Origin: Cycloclasticus sp.
Lineage (GTDB): Bacteria; Pseudomonadota; Gammaproteobacteria; Methylococcales; Cycloclasticaceae
Length of the DNA: 6,990 bases
Direction of reading: 5' to 3'
Assembly: GCA_019090295.1 (NCBI GenBank)
Contig: JAHRWG010000169.1
Coordinates: forward strand, 1 to 6,990
The position numbers and the translations under genes were made by a program. The notes beneath the pieces are model-generated. The model made no database searches and was not told where the DNA came from. It saw nothing but the letters and a program-made list of their open reading frames with translations. Numbering within the stretch: the stretch's first letter is position 1; each line of letters begins with the position of its first letter. Positions 1 through 6,990 of this stretch are shown here, in pieces.

Positions 1-1334
1 GACATAAAGGGGGCCATCATGACAGTTAAGGTTCTATCTCTTGGTTTATCCAAGGTGCGTGCCGCCATAATGGAAGGAACATTACAACCAAAACCAACAA
101 TAAGCGGAACAAACGCCTTACCAGGTAGACCCAACTTGCGCATAAAACGGTCCATTACAAAAGCAGCACGAGCCATATAGCCGGAGTCTTCAAGAATAGA
201 GAGGCAAAAATACAAGGTAGCTATTATAGGTATAAAAGTTGCGACGACTTGAATGCCACCACCTAGGCCATCGGCTAACAGAGCCTGAAACCATAAAGGG
301 AAGCCTAACGATTGAAGTTGAAGCTTTAAGCCATCAATGAAAATGGCACCAGCCAGAATATCAAAAAAATCAATCAGAGCACCGCCAAAATTAATGGTAA
401 TGCTAAACATTAAATAGATGGCCGCAAAGAAAATTGGAAAACCGAGATAATCATTCAAAACAGCCTTATCAACCCAGTCGGACCAAGTTTTATCGCTGCG
501 TTGAACTTGAGTAACCGATAACCCAGTGACTTCATGAGCAAGCTCATAGCGTGTCGCTGCTATAAGCGTGTCGGCATCTTCACCTGAGGATTGTTTGATA
601 GCGGTTTGTAAGTGGCTACAAAGGTCTTGAGTTTGCGAGGTCGTAGCAGAGGAAAAATGACCCTCCAGGCACTGTAATGCATGCCATTGCTGAAGAAAAG
701 CAGACTGTTGGGTGTTATTTAAACTGGGAGTGATTTGTTGAATGGCTGACGTTATAACTTCGGGGTACTTGATATGGAGGGGGGGCTGTTGTTCCTTAAT
801 AACACTGCTGAGCTCGGCAAGTAAGGTGTCAACTCCTTTTTTTTGTCGAGCCATGATGCTAACAACCGGTACGTTGAGGTGTTTTGACAGAGTATTTAAG
901 TCAATGTTCATACCCCTAGTCTGGGCGACATCCATCATATTAAGGGCGAGTACGGCAGGGATACCTGTTTCCAATAATTGAGTGGCTAAAAATAAGCTTC
1001 GCTCTAAATTAGCGGCATCAACAACGATAACCAGTGCGTCAGCCTCACCTGATAAAATATATCGCCTAGCAATTTGTTCATCCAATGCTTCTCGGTCGCT
1101 ATCCAGTGAATAGACGCCAGGTAAGTCGACTAAGGTAGCGGTTTGCTGCTGGATAAGGCAAGAGCCCTCACGTCGTTCAACCGTCACACCAGGCCAATTA
1201 CCAGTTTTCTGCTTAACCCCCGTGATGGCATTAAATAACGTAGATTTCCCACAGTTCGGATTACCTATAATTGCAATTGTGGGTGTATTAGTTGGTGAAG
1301 AAAGTGAGTCGGTGTTACAGCATTGTTTACTCAT
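1..1334 (-). CDS. feoB: Ferrous iron transporter FeoB, N-terminal part (cut by window edge)
   Basis: FeoB is the inner-membrane Fe(II) transporter, with a cytoplasmic G-protein domain fused to a membrane channel. I translated this frame by hand: 444 complete codons without a stop. G motifs are visible: G1 GNPNCGKST (residues 24-32), G2 Thr51 in the GNWPGVTVE stretch, G3 DLPG (70-73), G4 NMMD (132-135) and a G5-like SIMA (159-162). A soluble spacer of about 120 residues follows, then the first membrane segment from about residue 299. The Gate region has GYMARAAF (385-392) and GFGCNVPS (414-421), with the conserved Cys417. Family members are usually about 750-800 residues, so roughly the last 40% lies outside the window. 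The ATG overlaps the feoA stop as ATGA, which fixes the start and suggests translational coupling. There are about 14 more residues before G1 than in E. coli FeoB, including a Cys-Cys pair at 5-6. Any feoC would lie off the left edge. Confidence 0.97.
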   Translation of the reverse strand, partial: MSKQCCNTDSLSSPTNTPTIAIIGNPNCGKSTLFNAITGVKQKTGNWPGVTVERREGSCLIQQQTATLVDLPGVYSLDSDREALDEQIARRYILSGEADALVIVVDAANLERSLFLATQLLETGIPAVLALNMMDVAQTRGMNIDLNTLSKHLNVPVVSIMARQKKGVDTLLAELSSVIKEQQPPLHIKYPEVITSAIQQITPSLNNTQQSAFLQQWHALQCLEGHFSSATTSQTQDLCSHLQTAIKQSSGEDADTLIAATRYELAHEVTGLSVTQVQRSDKTWSDWVDKAVLNDYLGFPIFFAAIYLMFSITINFGGALIDFFDILAGAIFIDGLKLQLQSLGFPLWFQALLADGLGGGIQVVATFIPIIATLYFCLSILEDSGYMARAAFVMDRFMRKLGLPGKAFVPLIVGFGCNVPSIMAARTLDKPRDRTLTVMMAPFM

Positions 1335-1576
1335 AATTTTTGAAGAAATACTTGTTGCGCTAAAGCTTCATCTAATGCGATTCGAGCATTTCCTACGCTA
1401 ACGACCAGTCCGCCTTTTCTTTTTTGTGTAACACGTAAAGGAATAAGCTTGGAAAACCCAAGCGCTAATAATTTTTTTTCTAAGGGTTGCGGCATCGTAT
1501 TTTTACAAAGCATCGCTTGTTGGCCAACCTCAATATTAGCGAGTGACAAGAGGGTAGAAGAAAGAGGTTGATTCAT
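1331..1576 (-). CDS. feoA: FeoA, small SH3-like partner of FeoB
   Basis: FeoA is a small cytoplasmic protein with an SH3-like fold that is needed for FeoB-dependent Fe(II) uptake, probably by acting on FeoB. The product is 81 residues, normal for the family. It shows the typical layout: an N-terminal stretch ([12 protein letters not shown]), a central helix and turn ([18 protein letters not shown]), and a C-terminal strand region ([24 protein letters not shown]). I chose ATG at 1576. The same frame can start at TTG 1591 (five residues longer), but that codon lies only about 9 bases after the predicted transcription start, leaving no room for a ribosome binding site. Neither start has a clear Shine-Dalgarno. 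The stop TGA overlaps the feoB ATG. Expression is probably iron-repressed through the Fur-like site just upstream. Confidence 0.93.
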   Translation of the reverse strand: MNQPLSSTLLSLANIEVGQQAMLCKNTMPQPLEKKLLALGFSKLIPLRVTQKRKGGLVVSVGNARIALDEALAQQVFLQKL

Positions 1577-1593
1577 AGTACAAGTCGCCAAAT

Positions 1594-1636
1594 GATAATG
1601 ATTCTTATTTTAGATAAAGGGCGGATCAAATGTCAA
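1594..1636 (-). promoter_or_regulatory. feoAB promoter with overlapping Fur box
   Basis: On the minus strand there is a perfect -35 TTGACA (1636-1631), an 18-base spacer and a -10 TAAAAT (1612-1607, 5 of 6 to TATAAT), which puts the start of transcription near 1600. Overlapping the -10 and the start, the plus strand at 1594-1612 reads GATAATGATTCTTATTTTA. By my alignment it matches the classic 19-base Fur consensus at 14 of 19 positions. In 7-1-7 form (1593-1607) the left half TGATAAT is perfect and the right half matches 5 of 7. Fur bound here with Fe(II) would block RNA polymerase, as known for feo operons in other gammaproteobacteria. The promoter is seen directly; Fur control is inferred. 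Confidence 0.78.
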
Positions 1637-1641
1637 CGCAT

Positions 1642-2514
1642 TTAAGTGACGCTCTTTAAAGGTAATTTTACGCGCGAGGAGTAAAGGTAATAAATGATCG
1701 TAGTTAAGGTTAAGGCAGAAAAGCTAAACCAACCAATAATACCATCATACTCACCGACTAAAATAGAAAAGTTAGATGCAGGGTTAGAGGAGGAAAATTC
1801 CTTAGTCGTTTTGAGAAGAAAAACCCAGCTGGCATGCATGCCAATACAATAAGCTAACGTCCTAGTCCTATACCTTACAAGCGCCAAAAGAACACCAACT
1901 GAGAATAACGCCATGAAGTCATCAGGCCGAAGCTCAGATAGAGCAAAGAAGGCACTAGACATTACTTCAATGCCGCTAAATAGGGTTAATGTGTGAGGGT
2001 CGATAGAGGTTGAAGGCTTAATAAAGTGAAGAGAGCTATAGAAAAGGCTACTAATAAAAACAGCAATGGCTGGCTGATGCCAACGCATTGTAATTTTAAA
2101 AAATAAACCACGAAAGAGCGTCTCTTCAATTAGGGCAACGGTGATACCTGCCAGTAACGCTTTAGTAAAAAATAAAATAGACAATTCGTTATCGGGGGAG
2201 ATAAGTCGAATGTCTAAAAGAAGTAAAATAGATAAAATTAATGATAGAGGGGCAAGACCGAATAAAAAACCGGTGAAGGCTTTCTTTAAATGAGTGCGAA
2301 ATTGAGTGTTATAGCCTAGGGAGTGAAAAGATAGGCCAAAAAGTTTAAAACAAACAAATAGACCTAAAAAAAGGGATAATAAGGCCGCACGGGTGACCCA
2401 GCGTTCAAAACGATAGCTACCATTGTCAAAAAAAGAAAACAAAGGATAGGAAATGACAGCGGCAATAAGTGAAGCAAGTAAAAAATAAAATACAAAAAAA
2501 ACGAATGCTTTCAT
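1642..2514 (-). CDS. CPBP-family intramembrane protease homologue (CAAX protease-like)
   Basis: A 290-residue, strongly hydrophobic protein with several membrane segments, the first at about residues 3-24. It carries the CPBP (Rce1/Abi-like) glutamate motif EETLFR at 130-135. A second motif, YSSLH (159-163), lies where FxxxH is usual, and a third, HASWV (227-231), lies where HxxxN is common. The glutamate pair, Arg135, His163 and His227 are therefore present, so it could be an active metalloprotease or glutamate protease. Its substrate is unknown; family members serve in prenyl-protein processing, bacteriocin immunity or unknown roles. The start is supported by the natural N-terminal membrane segment, although there is no good Shine-Dalgarno. 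A weak promoter (TTGCAC 2558-2553, 18 bases, TTTAAT 2534-2529) is possible. No terminator is seen between it and feoA, so some read-through into feoAB may occur. Family assignment is firm; function is unresolved. Confidence 0.86.
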   Translation of the reverse strand: MKAFVFFVFYFLLASLIAAVISYPLFSFFDNGSYRFERWVTRAALLSLFLGLFVCFKLFGLSFHSLGYNTQFRTHLKKAFTGFLFGLAPLSLILSILLLLDIRLISPDNELSILFFTKALLAGITVALIEETLFRGLFFKITMRWHQPAIAVFISSLFYSSLHFIKPSTSIDPHTLTLFSGIEVMSSAFFALSELRPDDFMALFSVGVLLALVRYRTRTLAYCIGMHASWVFLLKTTKEFSSSNPASNFSILVGEYDGIIGWFSFSALTLTTIIYYLYSSRVKLPLKSVT

Positions 2515-2573
2515 AGGGATCAGGGAAAATTAAATAAATTGTCTAAAAATTAGTGCAAAAATGCTTCAAGAGT

Positions 2574-2586
2574 CGGTATGATACCG
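2574..2586 (+). promoter_or_regulatory. Candidate tRNA-Leu promoter -10 inside a perfect inverted repeat
   Basis: CGGTATGATACCG is a perfect 6-1-6 inverted repeat. It contains TATGAT (2577-2582, 5 of 6 to the -10 consensus), which would start transcription near 2589, about 25 bases before the tRNA. The bases after the -10 are GC-rich (ACCGCAC), as is common at stable-RNA promoters under stringent control. The -35 is poor (TGCAAA at 2554-2559, 17-base spacing). An alternative weak -10, TACATT (2592-2597), has no better -35. The promoter assignment is tentative; the palindrome itself is certain. Confidence 0.35.
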
Positions 2587-2612
2587 CACAATACATTATC
2601 ACCAACACATAT

Positions 2613-2698
<86 letters not shown>

Positions 2699-2740
2699 TC
2701 TATACACCCTCTATAAAATCACACTAAACACGAGAAAATT

Positions 2741-4054
2741 ATGCAGGTTTCTGTTGAATCTAATTCTGATATTAAAAGAACACTCACTATTTCAGTCCCG
2801 CAAGAAGAAGTCGATGCAGTAACGACAAAGCGATACGACGAAGTTAAACGAACAGCTCGTATTGATGGGTTTCGGCCGGGTAAGATTCCAATGAGCGTCA
2901 TCAAGCAAAAGTTTGGTGCTAGCATCAAAGCAGAGGCCTTATCAGAACTTACACAGAACTTCTTCTATAAAGCAATAATGGAAGAAAAGCTTAATCCAGC
3001 GAGTCAGCCGGTGATTACACCTAATGACAATGCTGCAGAAGGTTTTGAATTCTCTGCGACGTTTGAAGTGTACCCAGAAATCACACTGAACTCTTTTGAT
3101 AACTTAGAGTTAAAGAAGCCTGTTGCCGTTATATCAGATGATGATATTGATGGAATGGTTGAGAAATTACGTACTCAAAAAATAGTATGGAAAGAAGTTA
3201 AAAGAAAAGCAAAGGATGGTGACCGTGTCACTATCAACTTTACAGGTATGGTTAATGATGAAGCTATTTCAGATGAGCCTATTAAAGACTTCCCTGTTGT
3301 TTTAGGTTCAAAAAGCATGATTCCTGGTTTTGAGAAAGAGCTCAAAGGTGTTAAGAAGACTGAAGAGTTAGCATTTGAACTTGCTTTTCCTGACGACTAT
3401 CAAGAAAAGAAATTAGCCGGTCAGCTTGGTCAGTTTCAGGTTAGTGTCAATTTGGTAGAAGGCAGTAAATTACCAGAAGTGGATGAAGAGTTTATCAAAG
3501 AGTTTGGGGTAGACAGCGGAGATATGGCTGACTTTAGAGAAGACCTAAGCAAAAATATGACAGTTGAAGCGGATAAAGCGCTCTTGTCAAAACGTAAAGA
3601 AATAGTAATGGATGCATTGGTTGAAAACAATGATGTGTCTGTTCCAGAAGCCCTGGTTGATAACGAAATCAATCAAATGATGGCATCAATGAAAGAAAGA
3701 GCAGAGCAAGGGCAGCAGTCTCCGCTTCCAATGCCTGAGTTGCCTCGAGAAATGTTTGAAGCTCAAGCAAAAAAACGTGTTAAGTTAGGCTTGTTGTTGT
3801 CAGAAGTCATTAAAGTTAATGACATTAAGGCCGATGATGAGAAAGTTCAGCAACGGATTGAAGAGTTTGCCCAGCAATATGGTGATCCTGAAGAAGTGAT
3901 TAACTGGTATAAATCGAATCCACAAGAACGTAGCAAGATTGAAAGTGTCGTGTTGGAAGACCAGTTAGTTGATTGGATGCTTGAAAAGTCAAAAGTAACT
4001 GAGGAAGCCCTAAGCTTTGATGAGTTAATGAATTCAGCTCAAGCGGCTAGTTAA
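2741..4054 (+). CDS. tig: Trigger factor, ribosome-associated chaperone
   Basis: Trigger factor binds the ribosome near the tunnel exit and shields nascent chains; it also has peptidyl-prolyl isomerase activity. The 437-residue product is close to the E. coli length of 432. The N-terminal ribosome-binding domain carries the signature loop GFRPGKIP (43-50); the E. coli loop is GFRKGKVP, so Lys46 is Pro here. An FKBP-type isomerase domain spans roughly 160-245 (DRVTINFTG, then MIPGFEKELKG). The C-terminal helical chaperone domain follows, with PREMFEAQAKKRVKLGLLLSEVI as its most conserved block. The start aligns with E. coli MQVSVE. Upstream there is only a weak Shine-Dalgarno (GAG at 2732-2734). 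A TATAAA at 2712-2717 could be a -10 element, but its -35 would fall in the tRNA end and is poor. It is the first protein gene of tig-clpP-clpX, with clpP 27 bases downstream. Confidence 0.98.
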   Translation: MQVSVESNSDIKRTLTISVPQEEVDAVTTKRYDEVKRTARIDGFRPGKIPMSVIKQKFGASIKAEALSELTQNFFYKAIMEEKLNPASQPVITPNDNAAEGFEFSATFEVYPEITLNSFDNLELKKPVAVISDDDIDGMVEKLRTQKIVWKEVKRKAKDGDRVTINFTGMVNDEAISDEPIKDFPVVLGSKSMIPGFEKELKGVKKTEELAFELAFPDDYQEKKLAGQLGQFQVSVNLVEGSKLPEVDEEFIKEFGVDSGDMADFREDLSKNMTVEADKALLSKRKEIVMDALVENNDVSVPEALVDNEINQMMASMKERAEQGQQSPLPMPELPREMFEAQAKKRVKLGLLLSEVIKVNDIKADDEKVQQRIEEFAQQYGDPEEVINWYKSNPQERSKIESVVLEDQLVDWMLEKSKVTEEALSFDELMNSAQAAS

Positions 4055-4081
4055 ATTTAACAAAACTGATAGATTAATTAT

Positions 4082-4711
4082 ATGCAAATGACATCTGATG
4101 CCACCGCACTTGGCTTAATTCCAATGGTTGTTGAGCAAACTGCCCGTGGGGAACGCTCATATGATATTTATTCACGGCTGCTTAAAGAGCGTGTTATTTT
4201 TCTAGTTGGCCAAGTAGAAGATCATATGGCTAACCTAGTTGTTGCTCAAATGTTGTTTTTAGAATCTGAGAATCCTGATAAGGATATTCACCTCTACATT
4301 AACTCTCCTGGTGGGTCTGTAACGGCTGGTATGTCTATTTACGACACGATGCAGTTTATTAAACCTGATGTTAGCACTATGTGCTTAGGTCAGGCAGCAA
4401 GCATGGGTGCTTTACTATTAACGGGTGGAGCAGCGGGTAAGCGCTTTGCGTTACCACATTCTCGAATGATGATTCACCAACCTTTGGGTGGTTTCCAAGG
4501 ACAGGCATCTGATTTTGATATTCATGCAAAAGAAATATTAAATATTCGTGATCGCCTCAATAAAATAATGGCGCACCATACGGGTCAACCATTAGATGTT
4601 ATTCAAGGTGACACTGATAGAGATAATTTTATGGGTGCCGAAAAAGCGGTTGACTATGGTTTGATTGACCAAGTATTAACACACCGTATAAATGAGAGTG
4701 CCACAAAGTAA
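4082..4711 (+). CDS. clpP: ClpP, ATP-dependent Clp protease proteolytic subunit
   Basis: ClpP is a serine protease that forms a double-heptamer barrel. ClpX or ClpA feeds unfolded substrates into it in the cytoplasm. The product is 209 residues (E. coli 207). The catalytic triad is Ser107 in GQAASMGA, His132 in MMIHQPLGG and Asp181 in DTDRD, each four less than the E. coli precursor numbering. The oxyanion-region SPGG is at 75-78. By alignment with E. coli, a short propeptide of about 10 residues would be removed to leave a mature end starting GLIPMVVEQ. The start at ATG 4082 has no visible Shine-Dalgarno, and a second in-frame ATG lies at 4088. With only 27 bases after the tig stop and no terminator, clpP is probably co-transcribed with tig. 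Confidence 0.98.
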   Translation: MQMTSDATALGLIPMVVEQTARGERSYDIYSRLLKERVIFLVGQVEDHMANLVVAQMLFLESENPDKDIHLYINSPGGSVTAGMSIYDTMQFIKPDVSTMCLGQAASMGALLLTGGAAGKRFALPHSRMMIHQPLGGFQGQASDFDIHAKEILNIRDRLNKIMAHHTGQPLDVIQGDTDRDNFMGAEKAVDYGLIDQVLTHRINESATK

Positions 4712-4735
4712 GCTCAGATAACGTTCGAAGCAGTA

Positions 4736-4780
4736 ATGTTCCATAAAGGTTCTTTACATGCAGATGCTGAGACTAACTAA
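4736..4780 (+). other. Possible 14-codon leader reading frame before clpX
   Basis: In the 81-base clpP-clpX spacer, ATG at 4736 opens a frame encoding MFHKGSLHADAETN and ending at TAA 4778-4780. A weak GAAG (4727-4730) lies 5 bases ahead of the ATG. The stop overlaps the start of the clpX Shine-Dalgarno AAGGA (4779-4783), so its translation could couple to or modulate clpX initiation. A frame this short can easily arise by chance, and no known family is recognised. Confidence 0.2.
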
Positions 4781-4792
4781 GGAATAAAGTAT

Positions 4793-6052
4793 ATGAGTGA
4801 TAATGATGAAAATGACGGCAAGGTCTTAACTTGTTCTTTTTGTGGTAAAAACCAACATGAAGTTAGAAAGTTAATAGCTGGGCCATCTGTTTTTGTTTGT
4901 GATGAGTGCGTTGAACTTTGTAATGACATCATTAAAGAAGAGCTTGAAGAAAGTAATGCCTCGGATACTCATGCAGAACTACCGAAACCAAGTGAAATTA
5001 AAGACGAACTTGATAAGTATGTTATCGGTCAAAAGCAGGCAAAAAAGGTTTTATCAGTAGCTGTCTATAACCATTACAAACGTCTTAGAGCAAAAAATAG
5101 TCCAGATACCGTTGAATTGGCTAAAAGTAATGTTTTATTAATTGGTCCTACGGGTTCCGGTAAAACGTTGTTGGCCGAAACCCTCGCAAGAACGTTGAAT
5201 GTACCCTTTACAATTGCTGATGCTACCACGCTCACCGAAGCGGGTTATGTGGGCGAGGATGTTGAAAATATCATTCAAAAAATACTACAAAAGTGTGATT
5301 TCGACGTTGAAAAAGCAGAAAGTGGTATTGTCTATATCGATGAGATCGATAAGATTTCAAGAAAGTCTGATAACCCATCACTAACCCGTGATGTATCAGG
5401 TGAAGGAGTTCAGCAGGCACTTCTAAAATTGATCGAGGGCACAGTGGCCTCGGTGCCACCTCAGGGAGGCAGGAAGCATCCGCAGCAAGAGTTTTTACAA
5501 GTCAATACAGCGAATATTTTATTTATTGTGGGTGGTGCGTTTGCTGGTCTAGAGAAAGTTATTCAAACCCGTTCATTAGATAATGCAGGTATTGGTTTTT
5601 CTGCCGAAGTGATGGGTGTGGACGAAGCGCCTGATGTTGGTGATATCCTCCAAGAAATCGAGCCAGAAGATTTGATTAAATATGGTCTAATTCCTGAGTT
5701 TGTTGGGCGTTTACCGGTTGTTGCTACACTTGAGGAGCTTGATGAGGCAGCCTTAATAGAGATTTTAAGCCAGCCTAAAAATGCTTTAACCAAGCAATAT
5801 ATGCACCTGTTTGAAATGGAAGGTGTTGAGCTTGAGTTTAGAGAAGAAGCACTGCGTGAAATCGCAAAGAAAGCCATGCTACGCAAAACTGGTGCACGAG
5901 GCCTTAGAACCATCCTAGAACATGCTTTATTGGATACCATGTATGACTTGCCATCGCTTGAAGGTGTGTCTAGCGTTGTTATAGATGATAAAGTTATAAA
6001 AGGTGAATCTGAGCCATTATTCATTTATGAAAATGGAAAAAAATCTGCTTAA
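4793..6052 (+). CDS. clpX: ClpX, ATP-dependent unfoldase of the ClpXP protease
   Basis: ClpX is a hexameric AAA+ machine that recognises degrons such as the ssrA tag, unfolds the protein and threads it into ClpP. The product is 419 residues, near the usual 420-425. The N-terminal zinc-binding domain has four cysteines, Cys14, Cys17, Cys36 and Cys39, for substrate and adaptor binding. The AAA+ module shows Walker A GPTGSGKT (118-125), pore loop 1 GYVGE (151-155), Walker B IVYIDEID (179-186), the RKH pore loop (227-229), the ClpP-contacting IGF loop (267-269) and sensor 2 GARGLR (near 367-372). Everything needed for activity is present. A good Shine-Dalgarno, AAGGA (4779-4783), sits 9 bases before the ATG. 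It follows clpP by 81 bases without a terminator, so both halves of the protease are probably made from one transcript, which ends at the terminator after clpX. Confidence 0.98.
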   Translation: MSDNDENDGKVLTCSFCGKNQHEVRKLIAGPSVFVCDECVELCNDIIKEELEESNASDTHAELPKPSEIKDELDKYVIGQKQAKKVLSVAVYNHYKRLRAKNSPDTVELAKSNVLLIGPTGSGKTLLAETLARTLNVPFTIADATTLTEAGYVGEDVENIIQKILQKCDFDVEKAESGIVYIDEIDKISRKSDNPSLTRDVSGEGVQQALLKLIEGTVASVPPQGGRKHPQQEFLQVNTANILFIVGGAFAGLEKVIQTRSLDNAGIGFSAEVMGVDEAPDVGDILQEIEPEDLIKYGLIPEFVGRLPVVATLEELDEAALIEILSQPKNALTKQYMHLFEMEGVELEFREEALREIAKKAMLRKTGARGLRTILEHALLDTMYDLPSLEGVSSVVIDDKVIKGESEPLFIYENGKKSA

Positions 6053-6068
6053 GTAAAGCTTTGGACGG

Positions 6069-6116
6069 TTTCAAAATAAAAAAAGGTGCTTTAAGCACCT
6101 TTTTTTGGTTTTGAAA
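6069..6116 (+). terminator. Intrinsic terminator after clpX, with extended stem
   Basis: The core hairpin pairs AGGTGCT (6084-6090) with AGCACCT (6094-6100) around a TTA loop and is followed by a T run (6100-6106). The preceding A run (6078-6084) pairs with the T run, so it could also act on the opposite strand. Outer arms TTTCAAAA (6069-6076) and TTTTGAAA (6109-6116) are also complementary, giving an imperfect 48-base inverted repeat with small unpaired bases between inner and outer parts. It lies 16 bases after the clpX stop and separates the tig-clpP-clpX unit from lon. Confidence 0.9.
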
Positions 6117-6135
6117 GGTTGAAAAATACCTTTCA
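6112..6135 (+). repeat. Second inverted repeat in the lon upstream region
   Basis: TGAAAGGT (6112-6119) and ACCTTTCA (6128-6135) are perfect complements around an 8-base loop. The left arm shares bases 6112-6116 with the outer arm of the clpX terminator, so the extended terminator and this hairpin cannot both form in full. It also overlaps the candidate lon promoter, so it may be an operator-like element rather than an RNA structure. Confidence 0.55.
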
Positions 6136-6147
6136 TGCCCTAATATT
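6118..6147 (+). promoter_or_regulatory. Candidate lon promoter, possibly heat-shock type
   Basis: GTTGAAA (6118-6124) resembles the sigma32 -35 CTTGAAA. GCCCTAAT (6137-6144) starts after a 12-base spacer and partly resembles the sigma32 -10 CCCCATnT. The same region also reads as sigma70: TTGAAA (6119-6124, 5 of 6), 16 bases, then TAATAT (6141-6146, 4 of 6). E. coli lon is known to have a sigma32 promoter, and a terminator just upstream means lon needs its own start. Which sigma factor acts here is uncertain. Confidence 0.42.
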
Positions 6148-6182
6148 AACCTTAAGAGAATTTTTTCATAAGGCGACTATAA

Positions 6183-6990
6183 ATGAGTGAGCAAGAAAAA
6201 TTACCCAGTTTACCGGTTCTTCCTTTAAGGGATGTTGTGGTCTATCCGCACATGGTGCTGCCACTGTTTGTTGGTCGTGACCGCTCCATTGAGGCCATCG
6301 ATCTCGCAATGGATGAGAATAAGAAGATAGTTCTTATTGCTCAAAAAGACCCTGATAACGATGAGCCAGAGGCAAAGGATCTTTATAACGTTGGAACCCT
6401 TGCGACAATTTTACAGTTGTTAAAGCTTCCAGATGGCACCGTTAAGGTGCTTGTCGAAGGTGAGCGTCGCGTTAAAATTGATGAATTAAAACTGAATGAT
6501 AAGAAATTCTGTGCTGATATATCGCCTCTTGAGGATGAACTAGACTTAAACGAAAAAGAAATAGATGTGCTAGTCCGGACAGTTACCTCTGCTTTTGAGA
6601 GTTATGTCAAACTGAATAAAAAAATACCACCCGAGGTTTTAACATCCCTTTCAGGAATTGATGAACCCGGTCGGTTAGCCGATACCATGTCAGCACATAT
6701 GGTTTTAAAGGTTGAAGAAAAACAAGCGGTTCTTGAAACATCAAACCTTCGCGAGCGACTTGAGCATCTAATGCTGTTGATGGAAGCTGAAGTAGATATT
6801 CTTGAAATGGAAAAGCAAATTCGCACGCGTGTTAAACAACAAATGGAAAAGAACCAGCGCGAATATTACTTAAGTGAACAAATGAAGGCCATTCAAAAAG
6901 AATTAGGTGATATGGACGAGGTACCTAATGAAACAGATGAGCTAGAAAAGAAAATTAAAGCCGCAGGGATGTCAAAAGAGGCTAAAGAAA
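6183..6990 (+). CDS. lon: Lon protease, N-terminal part (cut by window edge)
   Basis: Lon is a homo-oligomeric ATP-dependent AAA+ serine protease of the cytoplasm that degrades damaged proteins and short-lived regulators. I translated 269 codons without a stop. The N-terminal substrate-binding domain begins LPSLPVLPLRDVVVYPHMV and continues with LQLLKLPDGTVKVLVEGERR and LNKKIPPEVLTSL, all strongly conserved in gammaproteobacterial Lon. The long-helix region includes NQREYYLSEQMKAIQKELG. The Walker A, Walker B and catalytic Ser-Lys parts lie beyond the right edge; the family is usually about 780-820 residues. The ATG at 6183 has a Shine-Dalgarno AAGG (6170-6173) 9 bases upstream, and its N-terminus aligns with E. 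coli Lon apart from a few extra residues there. It is separated from clpX by a terminator and probably has its own promoter. Confidence 0.98.
   Translation, partial: MSEQEKLPSLPVLPLRDVVVYPHMVLPLFVGRDRSIEAIDLAMDENKKIVLIAQKDPDNDEPEAKDLYNVGTLATILQLLKLPDGTVKVLVEGERRVKIDELKLNDKKFCADISPLEDELDLNEKEIDVLVRTVTSAFESYVKLNKKIPPEVLTSLSGIDEPGRLADTMSAHMVLKVEEKQAVLETSNLRERLEHLMLLMEAEVDILEMEKQIRTRVKQQMEKNQREYYLSEQMKAIQKELGDMDEVPNETDELEKKIKAAGMSKEAKE

Noticed and set aside
742..981. 79-codon open frame on the plus strand opposite feoB
   Set aside because: It is fully antisense to the FeoB G domain, which is intact and conserved; no family features were seen.
3980..4014. CTTGAAA followed by GCCCTAAG inside the end of tig, as a sigma32 promoter for clpP
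   Set aside because: The 20-base spacing is well outside the usual 11-16, and the -10 match is poor; the bases are explained by tig coding sequence.
4713..4771. CTCAG and CTGAG pair in the clpP-clpX spacer as a terminator or hairpin
   Set aside because: The stem is only 5 bases with about 50 bases between arms and no T run, so it is not distinguishable from chance.
5563..6024. 153-codon open frame on the minus strand opposite clpX
   Set aside because: It lies entirely antisense to the conserved clpX coding region, and its Ser-rich translation looks like a codon-bias shadow with no recognisable domain.
6602..6826. 74-codon minus-strand frame opposite lon
   Set aside because: It is antisense to conserved Lon sequence and rich in Ser and Arg, as expected from shadow frames.

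Overview
The window is a piece of a moderately AT-rich gammaproteobacterial chromosome. This rests on the tig-clpP-clpX-lon order and on proteins that look close to the E. coli versions from memory. The genus cannot be fixed from the sequence; a marine-type gammaproteobacterium is only a guess. No mobile elements, CRISPR arrays or compositional breaks were seen, and there is no gene-free stretch longer than about 130 bases.

Left part, minus strand (1-2514). A ferrous-iron uptake operon, feoA-feoB, is read leftward. feoB is cut by the left edge. FeoA's stop and FeoB's start share an ATGA. The operon has a strong sigma70-type promoter whose -10 lies inside a Fur-box-like sequence. Upstream on the same strand is a CPBP-family intramembrane protease homologue with variant second and third motifs.

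Middle (2515-2740). A 99-base divergent spacer separates the protease gene from a tRNA-Leu(UAG) gene with an encoded CCA end. A perfect 6-1-6 inverted repeat covers the likely -10 element in front of the tRNA. Only 42 bases, with no terminator, separate the tRNA from tig.

Right part, plus strand (2741-6990). The protein-quality-control cluster is tig (trigger factor), clpP (protease), clpX (unfoldase), a strong intrinsic terminator, then lon (cut by the right edge). Trigger factor meets nascent chains at the ribosome. ClpX unfolds tagged substrates and feeds them into ClpP. Lon independently degrades damaged and regulatory proteins. The clpX-lon spacer holds the terminator, an overlapping second hairpin and a candidate heat-shock promoter for lon.

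This is mostly conserved core genome. I found no convincing undescribed multi-gene system. The items worth a second look are regulatory: the operator-like palindrome at the tRNA promoter, the overlapping hairpins before lon, and a 14-codon reading frame whose stop overlaps the clpX ribosome binding site.
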